NCBI RefSeq assembly: GCF_037940415.1
Contig: NZ_CP149798.1
Span: forward strand, 6,295,001 to 6,359,000
Direction: 5' to 3'
Length of the DNA stretch: 64,000 nt
DNA from: Streptomyces sp. f51
GTDB taxonomy: Bacteria > Actinomycetota > Actinomycetes > Streptomycetales > Streptomycetaceae
Each line of letters begins with the position of its first letter. Position 1 is the stretch's first letter. Below, piece by piece: positions 1-7,545 of this stretch. Below the pieces are notes generated by a model. The model worked only from the letters and a program-made list of their open reading frames with translations, searched no databases and was not told the DNA's origin. The position numbers and the translations under genes are program-made.

Positions 1-1305
<1,305 letters not shown>

Positions 1306-1323
1306 CGGGCGCCGGGGATCCGT

Positions 1324-2187
1324 TCAGTAGCGCTCGCGGAACTCCCGGAGGATCTCCTTGGTGCGCTCCGCGGAGGCGGCGTGGGCCGACATGTGGTCCA
1401 GCACCTCCAGATGCAGGGCCACCTCCTCGCGCGCGTCGAGATAGAGGGCGCCGGTCACGTACTCGCTGTAGACGATGTCCGGCAGCTCCCGCTCGGCGAA
1501 GCGGAACAGCGTGAAGGAGGTGTACGTCCCCGGGTGCGGGCCTGACGCGAACTCGGCCACCTGAAGCGTGACGTGATCGAGCTCGACCCACTCCAGGAGC
1601 CGGTCCATCTGCTCGCGCATCACCTCGCCCCGGCTGCTCACCGGACGCAGCAGGGCCGTCTCGTCCATGATCACCCAGAGGTGGGGAGGGTTCTCGCGGG
1701 TGAGCAGCGCCTGCCGTTTCATCCGCAGCGCCACATGACGGTCGATGGCGCCGGCCCCGGTCTGCCCGACCGTCCCGGCCTCCAGCACGGCCCGCGCGTA
1801 CTCCTCGGTCTGCAACAGCCCCGGCACGAAGTGCGGTTCGTAGCTGCGGATCAGCCGGGCCGCGCCCTCCAGGCTGACGTGCATGCTGAACCAGTCGGGC
1901 AGCACGTCGTGGTACCGCTGCCACCAGCCCGGTTCGTTCGCCTCCTCGGCGAGCGCCACGAACGTCTCGGCCTCGGCGTCGTCGACACCGTACGTCGTCA
2001 ACAGGACCTGTACGTAAGGGATCTTGAGAGCGACCTCGGCCGTCTCCATCCGCCGCACGGTCGCCGGCGCGACCCGCAGGACACGCGCCGCCTCCTCCCG
2101 CTTCAGGCCCGCGGCCTCCCGAAGCTCCTGGAGCCGTCGGCCCAGGACCACCTGCCCCACCGTGGGTGCCGGCCGCCGCTCACTCAC
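1324..2187 (-). CDS. XRE-family regulator with DUF5753 domain
   Basis: The N-terminal helix-turn-helix (about residues 15-60, GLKREEAARVLRVAPATVRR) is followed by a DUF5753-type ligand or partner domain with the family hallmark YEPHFVPGLLQTEEYARA. This family is abundant in Streptomyces and is often paired with a small DUF397 protein; no such partner is visible beside it here. I place the start at the GTG at 2187 because GGGAGG lies 7 bases upstream; an in-frame GTG at 2202 would put that ribosome binding site inside the gene. The target genes are unknown. The 18-base gap to dnaK on the opposite strand means the two transcripts converge tail to tail with no recognisable terminator between them. 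Confidence 0.9.
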   Translation of the reverse strand: MSERRPAPTVGQVVLGRRLQELREAAGLKREEAARVLRVAPATVRRMETAEVALKIPYVQVLLTTYGVDDAEAETFVALAEEANEPGWWQRYHDVLPDWFSMHVSLEGAARLIRSYEPHFVPGLLQTEEYARAVLEAGTVGQTGAGAIDRHVALRMKRQALLTRENPPHLWVIMDETALLRPVSSRGEVMREQMDRLLEWVELDHVTLQVAEFASGPHPGTYTSFTLFRFAERELPDIVYSEYVTGALYLDAREEVALHLEVLDHMSAHAASAERTKEILREFRERY

Positions 2188-2245
2188 GCCACGCCTCCCC
2201 ACGCGCCGAAGTATGCGTGCAGTGTGCCATGTTCGAGCCGAGCCC

Positions 2246-3085
2246 TCACGAAGACAGCGAGTGAAGATACTTTCCCGTGGCCGGGTCGGCCGGGAGGAAC
2301 GTCTCGATGGCCAGCTCGGCGACGGTCACGTCCATCGGGGTGTTGAACGTCGAGATGGACGAGACGAACGAAAGCACCCGGCCGTCGTGTTCGATGCGAA
2401 GAGGGAGCGCGAAGTGGGGGACGGGGGCGCCCGGTTCGTGTTCCTCACCCGCCGCGTCCCGCTCCGGGACCGGATACGCCGCCACCTCCTCGTACAGCGC
2501 GCGCAGCGGCTCCGAACGGCTCAGCGCGATCTGCCGGTCCATCTGGGCGAGCAGATGGCCGCGCCAGGCCCGCAGATTGCGGATGCGCGGGGCCAGACCC
2601 TCCGGATGCAGGGTCAGCCGCATCGCGTTCAGCGGTTGCGCGAGGAGCCGGTCGGGGACACCGTCCAGCAGCATGGCGATGCCGCGGTTCGCGGCGACGA
2701 CGTCGTACGTGGCGTTCACCACCAGCGCCGGATACGGCTCGTAGCCCTGGATCAGCCGCTCCACGCCCTCGCGCAGCGCGTCCATCGACGGGGAGTCGAA
2801 CGGGGTCTCCGCGTAGTGAGGGGCGTAACCGGCCGCGAGCAGCAGCGCGTTGCGCTCCCGTACCGGTACGTCGAGGTGCTCGGCGAGCCGCAGCACCATC
2901 TCCTCGCTCGGGCGGGAGCGTCCCGTCTCGACGAAGCTGATGTGCCGGGCCGAGGAGTCCGCACGCAGCGCCAGTTCGAGCTGGCTCACCCTCCGCCGCT
3001 CCCGCCAGGCGCGCAGCAGCGGACCGACACCGGCTTCGGCACGGGCACTTGGGGCGGCGACGGGACCGGGCGGGTCGATGCTCAT
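2246..3085 (-). CDS. XRE-family regulator with MmyB-like ligand-binding domain
   Basis: A 279-residue protein. It has an N-terminal helix-turn-helix (LLRAWRERRRVSQLELALR, then RHISFVETGRSRPSEEMVLR, about residues 20-75) and a C-terminal PAS-like MmyB domain with the usual VAANRGIAMLL and GGVPDRLL-like segments. MmyB-type regulators typically control a neighbouring oxidoreductase gene and bind fatty-acid-like ligands; no oxidoreductase is adjacent here. The ATG at 3085 (MSIDPPGPVAA) is preferred over upstream in-frame starts because family members begin shortly before the helix-turn-helix. It lies in tandem with the DUF5753 regulator (58-base gap), so co-transcription is possible. Confidence 0.9.
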   Translation of the reverse strand: MSIDPPGPVAAPSARAEAGVGPLLRAWRERRRVSQLELALRADSSARHISFVETGRSRPSEEMVLRLAEHLDVPVRERNALLLAAGYAPHYAETPFDSPSMDALREGVERLIQGYEPYPALVVNATYDVVAANRGIAMLLDGVPDRLLAQPLNAMRLTLHPEGLAPRIRNLRAWRGHLLAQMDRQIALSRSEPLRALYEEVAAYPVPERDAAGEEHEPGAPVPHFALPLRIEHDGRVLSFVSSISTFNTPMDVTVAELAIETFLPADPATGKYLHSLSS

Positions 3086-3629
3086 GCGACGACCGTAGCC
3101 GAGGAGCCGGCCGGTGACCGCACGACGATCGCGCCCCTTGCGGCAGGGCGGCGGCCCCGGAGCGTCGGAACGCGGCACCCGAGCCCCTCGGGCTCAACGG
3201 CTCCGCCGGGTCCCCTCCGGCGCGGCGAGATCCCCGAGCCCGTGCCATGGCCGACCGGCTCCGCCTACGCCTACGCCTACGCCTCCGGCTACGCCTCCGG
3301 CGCACCGAGTCCGCAGACAGCGCGTGCCGGCTCACCGGCTCCGCCGCCCTCCCACCGAGGACCCCGATGACGGCGTACGGCTCCTTCGGGCCGCCGACGG
3401 CGAAGGGCGCCCGGCGAGCGGCCCGCAGCCACCCCGCACAGGGCAGCGCACCCGTCCGGCCCTCGCAGGTCAGCCGCCTCGCCCAATGTCCCGGGCCGGG
3501 GGATGCCGACTGTGGCACGCTGGGCGAAGGGCTGCTCCGGTCGCCCTTCGCCGGAGGTCCGGCACCGGGCGTCCCCCGGCCCGGGCCGCGGCCCCGCAGC
3601 CTCACCCGCCGTACGAAGGGATCACGTCC
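3086..3629. other. 544-base intergenic region without a convincing gene
   Basis: This gap lies between the divergent MmyB-type regulator and the pterin dehydratase. Reading frames cross it, but none has a plausible start, composition or family resemblance; the long plus-strand frame from 3114 is a GC-bias extension of the dehydratase frame. It holds a short TACGCC/TCCGGC tandem repeat near 3262-3302 and the ribosome binding site GAAGGG (3615-3620) of the next gene. I see no clear promoter consensus. Confidence 0.5.
3262..3302. repeat. Short TACGCC/TCCGGC hexamer tandem repeat
   Basis: Three copies of TACGCC in a row are followed by TCCGGC, TACGCC and TCCGGC, so the tract is a six-base periodic repeat of about 40 bases in non-coding DNA. 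It probably arose by replication slippage. No function is evident. Confidence 0.7.
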
Positions 3630-3935
3630 ATGGCCGTCGTAGCGCTGGAGCCCGAGCAGATCGAGGAGCGGCTGGCGCAGCTGCCCGGCTGGTCGGTGGA
3701 CGCCGACCGCCTCACCCGTAGCTACCGGCTCGGCTCGCACTTCGCGGCGACCGCGTTGGTCGTGCACATCGCCCAGGTGCAGGAGGAGCTCGACCACCAC
3801 TCCGACCTCACCCTCGGCTACAACACGGTCTCCCTCGCCGTGAACACCCACAGTGTCGGCGGCGCCGTCACCGCGCTCGACTTCGACCTCGCCCGCAGGG
3901 TGGAGGAACTCGCGCCGGCGCACGGGGCGAGCTGA
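3630..3935 (+). CDS. 4a-hydroxytetrahydrobiopterin dehydratase (pterin-4a-carbinolamine dehydratase)
   Basis: A 101-residue protein, the usual length of this single-domain family. The signature is clear: ELDHHSDLTLGYNTVSLAV followed by NTHSVGGAVTALD, containing the paired histidines and the later TH...G...D residues of the active site. The enzyme dehydrates 4a-hydroxy-tetrahydropterin to recycle the cofactor of aromatic amino acid hydroxylases; no such hydroxylase is in the window. The ATG at 3630 has GAAGGG nine bases upstream. The next gene starts five bases after the stop, so the two are probably co-transcribed. Confidence 0.95.
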   Translation: MAVVALEPEQIEERLAQLPGWSVDADRLTRSYRLGSHFAATALVVHIAQVQEELDHHSDLTLGYNTVSLAVNTHSVGGAVTALDFDLARRVEELAPAHGAS

Positions 3936-3940
3936 CCGCC

Positions 3941-4657
3941 GTGCTGGACTACGACAAGGAGGCGGACCGGTACGACGCGACCCGGGGCGGCGAGCCACGG
4001 GCCGCCTCCGCTGCCGCCGCCCTGCTCGCCCTGGTCCCCGAGGACGCCCGGGACCTGCTCGATGTGGCCTGCGGCACCGGCATCGTGACGAGCAGGCTCG
4101 CCGCCGCGCGCCCGGGGCTCAGGGTGACGGGAGCGGACGCGGCCCGGGGCATGACCCTGCGGGCGGCGGAGCGCCTGCCGGGGGCCGTCGTGCGCGCCGA
4201 CGCCCGTCGACTCCCCTTCCCCGCGGGCTCGTTCGACGCCGTGTGCGCCGTCTGGCTGCTTCACCTGCTGGACGACGCGCGCCCCGTCGTCGCCGAAGCC
4301 GCACGCGTCCTGCGCCCGGGCGGTGTGTTCGTCACCACCGTCGACAAGGACGCCGCTCGTCATGTCGGCAGCGACATCGACGAGTTGACGGCCCACTGTC
4401 GTGCCGCACACGCCGAGGACGGGGCCGAACGCGTCTCGGCGTACGCCGCCGAGCACGGCCTGGACCCGAGCGGTACGGCCCTCTTCCGCGGCCACGGCCA
4501 GGGCCGTACCCCGCGTCGCGTGGCCCAGTACATCCGCGGCGGCCGCCTCTACGCGGCCGGCGGACCCCGGCTGGCCGAGCGGGTCGAGACCCTGCCGGGC
4601 CCCGATGTCCCGCGCCGCGAACCGGACTTCACCCTGCGGGCCTTCCGCAGGCGGTGA
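3941..4657 (+). CDS. Class I SAM-dependent methyltransferase
   Basis: A 238-residue cytosolic protein of the UbiE/Methyltransf_11 type. Motif I is LLDVACGTGIVTSRLA (about residues 45-60), motif II contains GADAARGM, and a motif IV-like FDAVCAVWLLHLL and post-motif LRPGGVFVTTV follow. The GTG at 3941 lies five bases beyond the pterin dehydratase stop, implying an operon and perhaps translational coupling. The substrate cannot be told from sequence; proximity to the pterin enzyme is suggestive but not evidence. It ends 29 bases before a convergent gene. Confidence 0.9.
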   Translation: MLDYDKEADRYDATRGGEPRAASAAAALLALVPEDARDLLDVACGTGIVTSRLAAARPGLRVTGADAARGMTLRAAERLPGAVVRADARRLPFPAGSFDAVCAVWLLHLLDDARPVVAEAARVLRPGGVFVTTVDKDAARHVGSDIDELTAHCRAAHAEDGAERVSAYAAEHGLDPSGTALFRGHGQGRTPRRVAQYIRGGRLYAAGGPRLAERVETLPGPDVPRREPDFTLRAFRRR

Positions 4658-4686
4658 ACGTGCGCGACCCGGTCCGTACCCGGGCG

Positions 4687-5178
4687 TCAGCCGGCGCCTC
4701 TCCGGGTGAAGTCCATGGTCCAGTTGACCAGCCAGGTGTCCTCCCCGTCCACGGAGAACGCCTGCTCCCAGCGGGCCGTGGTCGCCGAGATGCCCGACCA
4801 TACGAACCGCACCCGAACGTCCCTGCCGTCATGGGTGTCGTCGCCGTGGAACTCCCCGCGTCCGTCCGGACCGAACCGCCCGAACACCGGAGGGAACAGC
4901 CGGCCGGTCCGGCTGGACGACCAGTTCAGCGACCACAGTTCGGTCTCCACGTCGAAGAGCCGTAGCGTGAGGCCCGTCCATCCCCGGCTCGGAACGTCGA
5001 TCTCGTCGATGTTCGCCGCGCCGCCGAACAGGGGCCGGCAGCGGGAGACCGCCGGGAATTCCTCCCAGTCGCTGTCCGGGTCGAGGAAGTCGGTGCGGCG
5101 GCGGTGGGCGACGTCCCAGTCGCCGTGGAGGAAGTCGAAGTCGTGCGCAGGCGAGGCGTTGTCGCGGATGTCGTTCAC
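4687..5178 (-). CDS. Conserved hypothetical protein, DUF1579-like
   Basis: A 163-residue protein without signal peptide or membrane segment. The opening FDFLHGDWDVAHRRR and the repeated Trp-rich beta-strand pattern (ELWSLNWSSSRTGRLFPP, WLVNWTMDF) resemble the lipocalin-like DUF1579 group, whose biochemical role is unknown. Its ATG overlaps the stop of the upstream gene by four bases (5175-5178), so the two are translationally coupled. The pair is divergent from the WYL regulator across the perfect operator at 5801-5823, so it is the likely target of that regulator. Confidence 0.75.
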   Translation of the reverse strand: MNDIRDNASPAHDFDFLHGDWDVAHRRRTDFLDPDSDWEEFPAVSRCRPLFGGAANIDEIDVPSRGWTGLTLRLFDVETELWSLNWSSSRTGRLFPPVFGRFGPDGRGEFHGDDTHDGRDVRVRFVWSGISATTARWEQAFSVDGEDTWLVNWTMDFTRRGAG

Positions 5179-5780
5179 GCGCGGTCTCCCGTGGTTCCCT
5201 CGGGGAGCGAGTCGGCCAAGTAGGCGTCGAGGTCCGGTACTTCGGGGGCGAGCAGATGCCGTACCCAGGCGTCACGCTCGTGCAGGATCGGCGGCAGCTC
5301 CCAGACACAGCCGATCCACGGGCGTTCCGTGACGACGAAGTTCGTCGGATCGCGGTCGGGGCAGCCGAGCACCGGCTGGCCCGCGGCGGCGGCCCGGAAG
5401 TGCAGGACGTTGTCCCAGACCCAGCTGTACGTGCAGAGATAGGCGCTGCCGTCGCCGCCCCTGTGCAGGACCGCGAACGTGGCGGGAGGGGTGCCGTCCG
5501 GCTCGGGAAGCAGGCCCGGCAGCATCGCGTGGGCCGCCCTTTCGATCTCCGGCTCGATACCGGCGGGGTCCGCGGTCACGTGGTACCGCTTGATCGCCCG
5601 ACCCGCCGCCTCGACGGGTGGCTGCACGGTCAGGAACTTCTCCCGGAAGGCGGCGGAGGCCGGGGGCGCGCCGGAGTTCGCGGAACCCACGGAGCCCCCG
5701 GAAGGTGCCGGCCCCGGAGGCCCCGCAGGCGCCGCGGGATCCACGGAGGTCGTGGAAGGAATGGAGGTGGCTGAAGTCAT
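5175..5780 (-). CDS. Conserved hypothetical protein, first gene of a two-gene unit facing a WYL regulator
   Basis: A 201-residue soluble protein. Residues 1-45 are a low-complexity Pro/Ala/Ser/Thr segment; the conserved part runs from about residue 50 (VQPPVEAAGRAIKRYHV) to the end and includes YLCTYSWVWDNVL and RPWIGCVWELPPI. I do not recognise a family with a known activity. The ATG at 5780 is 20 bases from the operator half site, so bound repressor would sit in its 5' untranslated region or promoter. Its stop overlaps the start of the next gene (ATGA), indicating an operon. The true start could be further inside if the low-complexity leader is not translated. Confidence 0.72.
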   Translation of the reverse strand: MTSATSIPSTTSVDPAAPAGPPGPAPSGGSVGSANSGAPPASAAFREKFLTVQPPVEAAGRAIKRYHVTADPAGIEPEIERAAHAMLPGLLPEPDGTPPATFAVLHRGGDGSAYLCTYSWVWDNVLHFRAAAAGQPVLGCPDRDPTNFVVTERPWIGCVWELPPILHERDAWVRHLLAPEVPDLDAYLADSLPEGTTGDRA

Positions 5781-5800
5781 GGGAGGACGCTAGAGCCGCT

Positions 5801-5823
5801 TCACTGACATCCTGTGTCAGTGA
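5801..5823. promoter_or_regulatory. Perfect 9+9 inverted repeat operator overlapping the WYL regulator start
   Basis: TCACTGACA (5801-5809) and TGTCAGTGA (5815-5823) are exact reverse complements separated by five bases. The element lies between divergent genes and contains the start codon of the WYL regulator. This is the expected position for an autoregulatory site that also controls the facing hypothetical operon. Confidence 0.85.
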
Positions 5824-6764
5824 AGTCCAGCCGTCTCCTCTCGATCCTGCTGCTGCTCCAGACTCGCGGCAGACTCACCGCCGCCCAGCTCGCCGACGAA
5901 CTGGAGGTGTCGGTCCGTACCGTGTACCGGGATGTCGAGGCGCTGAGCGCGGCGGGCGTGCCGCTGTACGGCGACGCGGGACACGCGGGCGGCTACCGGC
6001 TGCTCGACGGCTACCGCACCCGGCTCACCGGCCTCACCACCGAGGAGGCCGAAGCCCTGTTCCTGGCCGGTGTCCCCGGACCCGCCGCCGAGCTCGGACT
6101 CGGTTCGGTGCTCGCCGCGGCCCAGCTCAAGGTGCGGGCCGCCCTTCCCCGTGAACTGCGCGAGCACGCGGACCGGGTGAGCGGCCGCTTCCATCTGGAC
6201 GCGCCGGGCTGGTACGCGGACGCCGACGAGACGCCGTACCTCACCGCCGTCGCCGACGCCGTCTGGAACGGCCGGGTCCTCGACGTCCGTTACCGCCGCT
6301 GGCGCGAACCCACCGACGTGGAGCGCCGTCTGGAGCCGTACGGTCTCGTCCTCAAGGCGGGCCGCTGGTACGTCGTCGCCGGTCCGGGCCCGCGCACCTT
6401 CAGGGTGGACCAGATTCTCGAACTGAACTCCTCCGGCGAGGAGTTCACCCGGCCCGAGGGGTTCGACCTGGCCGCGTACTGGAGCACGTACCAACGCGAG
6501 TTCCACGAGCGGCTGCACCCGGTGGAGGCGGTCGTACGGATCGCGCCCGGAACCTCTCTGGGCGGTCCCGCGGGTCGCGCCGTGGCGGCCAACGGGCTTA
6601 CGGACGCGACAGGTTGGACCCGTGCCACCGTTCCCGTGGAATCCCTGGACCAGGCCCACGACGACTTCCTGCGCCTCGGCACGGCCGTCGAGGTCCTGGA
6701 ACCACCCGAACTACGCACCCGCATCACGGAGACGGTCACCGAACTGGCCCGCAGATACGCGTAG
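5820..6764 (+). CDS. HTH (DeoR-type) / WYL-domain transcriptional regulator, YafY-like
   Basis: About 314 residues. It has an N-terminal winged helix (RLLSILLLLQTRGRLTAAQL, then SVRTVYRDVEALSAAGVPLY), a WYL ligand-sensing domain in the middle (VLKAGRWYVVAG, VDQILEL) and a WCX-like C-terminal region. WYL proteins sense small molecules or nucleic acid; the ligand here is unknown. I favour the GTG at 5820 (MKSSRLL), the family's usual N-terminus; GTG 5814 would add two residues. No Shine-Dalgarno sequence lies at normal distance and the start codon lies inside the operator, so the mRNA may be leaderless. A strong hairpin starts at the stop codon. Confidence 0.93.
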   Translation: MKSSRLLSILLLLQTRGRLTAAQLADELEVSVRTVYRDVEALSAAGVPLYGDAGHAGGYRLLDGYRTRLTGLTTEEAEALFLAGVPGPAAELGLGSVLAAAQLKVRAALPRELREHADRVSGRFHLDAPGWYADADETPYLTAVADAVWNGRVLDVRYRRWREPTDVERRLEPYGLVLKAGRWYVVAGPGPRTFRVDQILELNSSGEEFTRPEGFDLAAYWSTYQREFHERLHPVEAVVRIAPGTSLGGPAGRAVAANGLTDATGWTRATVPVESLDQAHDDFLRLGTAVEVLEPPELRTRITETVTELARRYA

Positions 6765-6804
6765 GGACGGACCCCGGGGCGTCACCCCCCCCGGGGTCCG
6801 TCCC
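6764..6804. terminator. Bidirectional hairpin between convergent genes
   Basis: GGGACGGACCCCGGGG (6764-6779) pairs perfectly with 6789-6804 around a nine-base loop, a 16-bp stem starting at the last base of the WYL stop codon. It serves both this gene and the convergent gene ending at 6819. There is no long U-tract, as is usual in high-GC actinomycetes. Confidence 0.85.
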
Positions 6805-6818
6805 GCGCCGAGTGGCCG

Positions 6819-7367
6819 TCAGCTGTAGGTCCAGCGCCATCCGCCGGAGCGGTACGCGCAGGTGATCCTGGTGCCGCCCGCGGTGGTCGTGCTGGCGCCG
6901 TGGTCGCCGTTACGGCAGTACTGGCCGGCCGAGTAGCAGTTGCCCGCGTTGGACGTGATGGAGCAGGTGCCGCCGCTGGTTCCGCCGGTGCCGCTTCCGC
7001 CGCCGCCCGAGCCGCTGTTCGACGCGGCCCGCGCGGTGACGGTGACCTTCACCTTGACCGTCTTCGTCGCGGTGACCGTCGGTGCGGGCTTCGGCTTCGC
7101 GGTCGCGGTCGCCGTGGCCGTCGCGGTCGTCGTGACGGTGACGGTGGGGGCGGGCCTCACCTTCTCGGCCGCGGCCTTCGTGGTGTTGGTCTTCTGCCCG
7201 CCACCGCTGTTGTCACCGCCGCCGGCGCCGATTCCGAGGAAGAAGGCGAAGGCGATCGACGGCAGCACATAGCGCTTGCGTGCCCAACGGGGGCGTCCGG
7301 GCTGCGGTGCCGGCCCGGGCGGCACGGGCTGCCGCCCGTATCCGGGCGGCGGCTGGCTGTACGACAT
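6819..7367 (-). CDS. Membrane-anchored protein with Pro-rich N-terminus, Thr/Val/Lys-rich stalk and Cys-containing C-terminal domain
   Basis: A 182-residue protein. Residues 1-30 are Pro/Gly/Tyr-rich and cytosolic, about 31-50 form one membrane segment (YVLPSIAFAFFLGIGAGGG), then comes a stalk of alternating TVTV/TATA and KVKVTV residues, a Gly/Ser linker and a small extracellular domain with four cysteines (CSITSNAGNCYSAGQYC ... ITCAY). Similar short single-pass proteins are common in Streptomyces with no assigned function. I start at the ATG at 7367, preceded by a G-rich ribosome binding site; the longer frame to 7514 lacks one. The low-complexity stalk explains the base-level repeats at about 7030-7150. 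Confidence 0.8.
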   Translation of the reverse strand: MSYSQPPPGYGRQPVPPGPAPQPGRPRWARKRYVLPSIAFAFFLGIGAGGGDNSGGGQKTNTTKAAAEKVRPAPTVTVTTTATATATATAKPKPAPTVTATKTVKVKVTVTARAASNSGSGGGGSGTGGTSGGTCSITSNAGNCYSAGQYCRNGDHGASTTTAGGTRITCAYRSGGWRWTYS

Positions 7368-7476
7368 GGTCCCCCCAAGGGATGGTGCGTGGACGGTGAC
7401 CATATCGGGTGATGTGAAGAATGTGTGAGTGATCGGTGGAGGTGGTGACGCAGTTGTGATCAACTTCGAGGCCGGG

Positions 7477-7523
7477 CCGGGAGGTGTGGCCGCCGGATGA
7501 CTGCCGGCGGCCACACCTCCCGG
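7477..7523 (-). terminator. Strong terminator after the GH74 xyloglucanase
   Basis: The 20-base arm at 7477-7496 is exactly complementary to 7504-7523, with a seven-base loop. It begins 22 bases beyond the xyloglucanase stop and is the most stable simple hairpin in this part of the window. Confidence 0.88.
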
Positions 7524-7545
7524 ACGCGAAGGGGGAGGGGCGAGG

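Noticed and set aside
1573..3370. Long plus-strand frames antisense to the two XRE-type regulators
   Set aside because: They are Arg/Pro/His-rich shadows in high-GC DNA, without family motifs, opposite genes with clear domains.
7030..7150. GTGACCGTC/GTCGCGGTC repeat tract
   Set aside because: It encodes the Thr/Val/Ala/Lys stalk of the membrane-anchored protein, not an independent repeat element or CRISPR.
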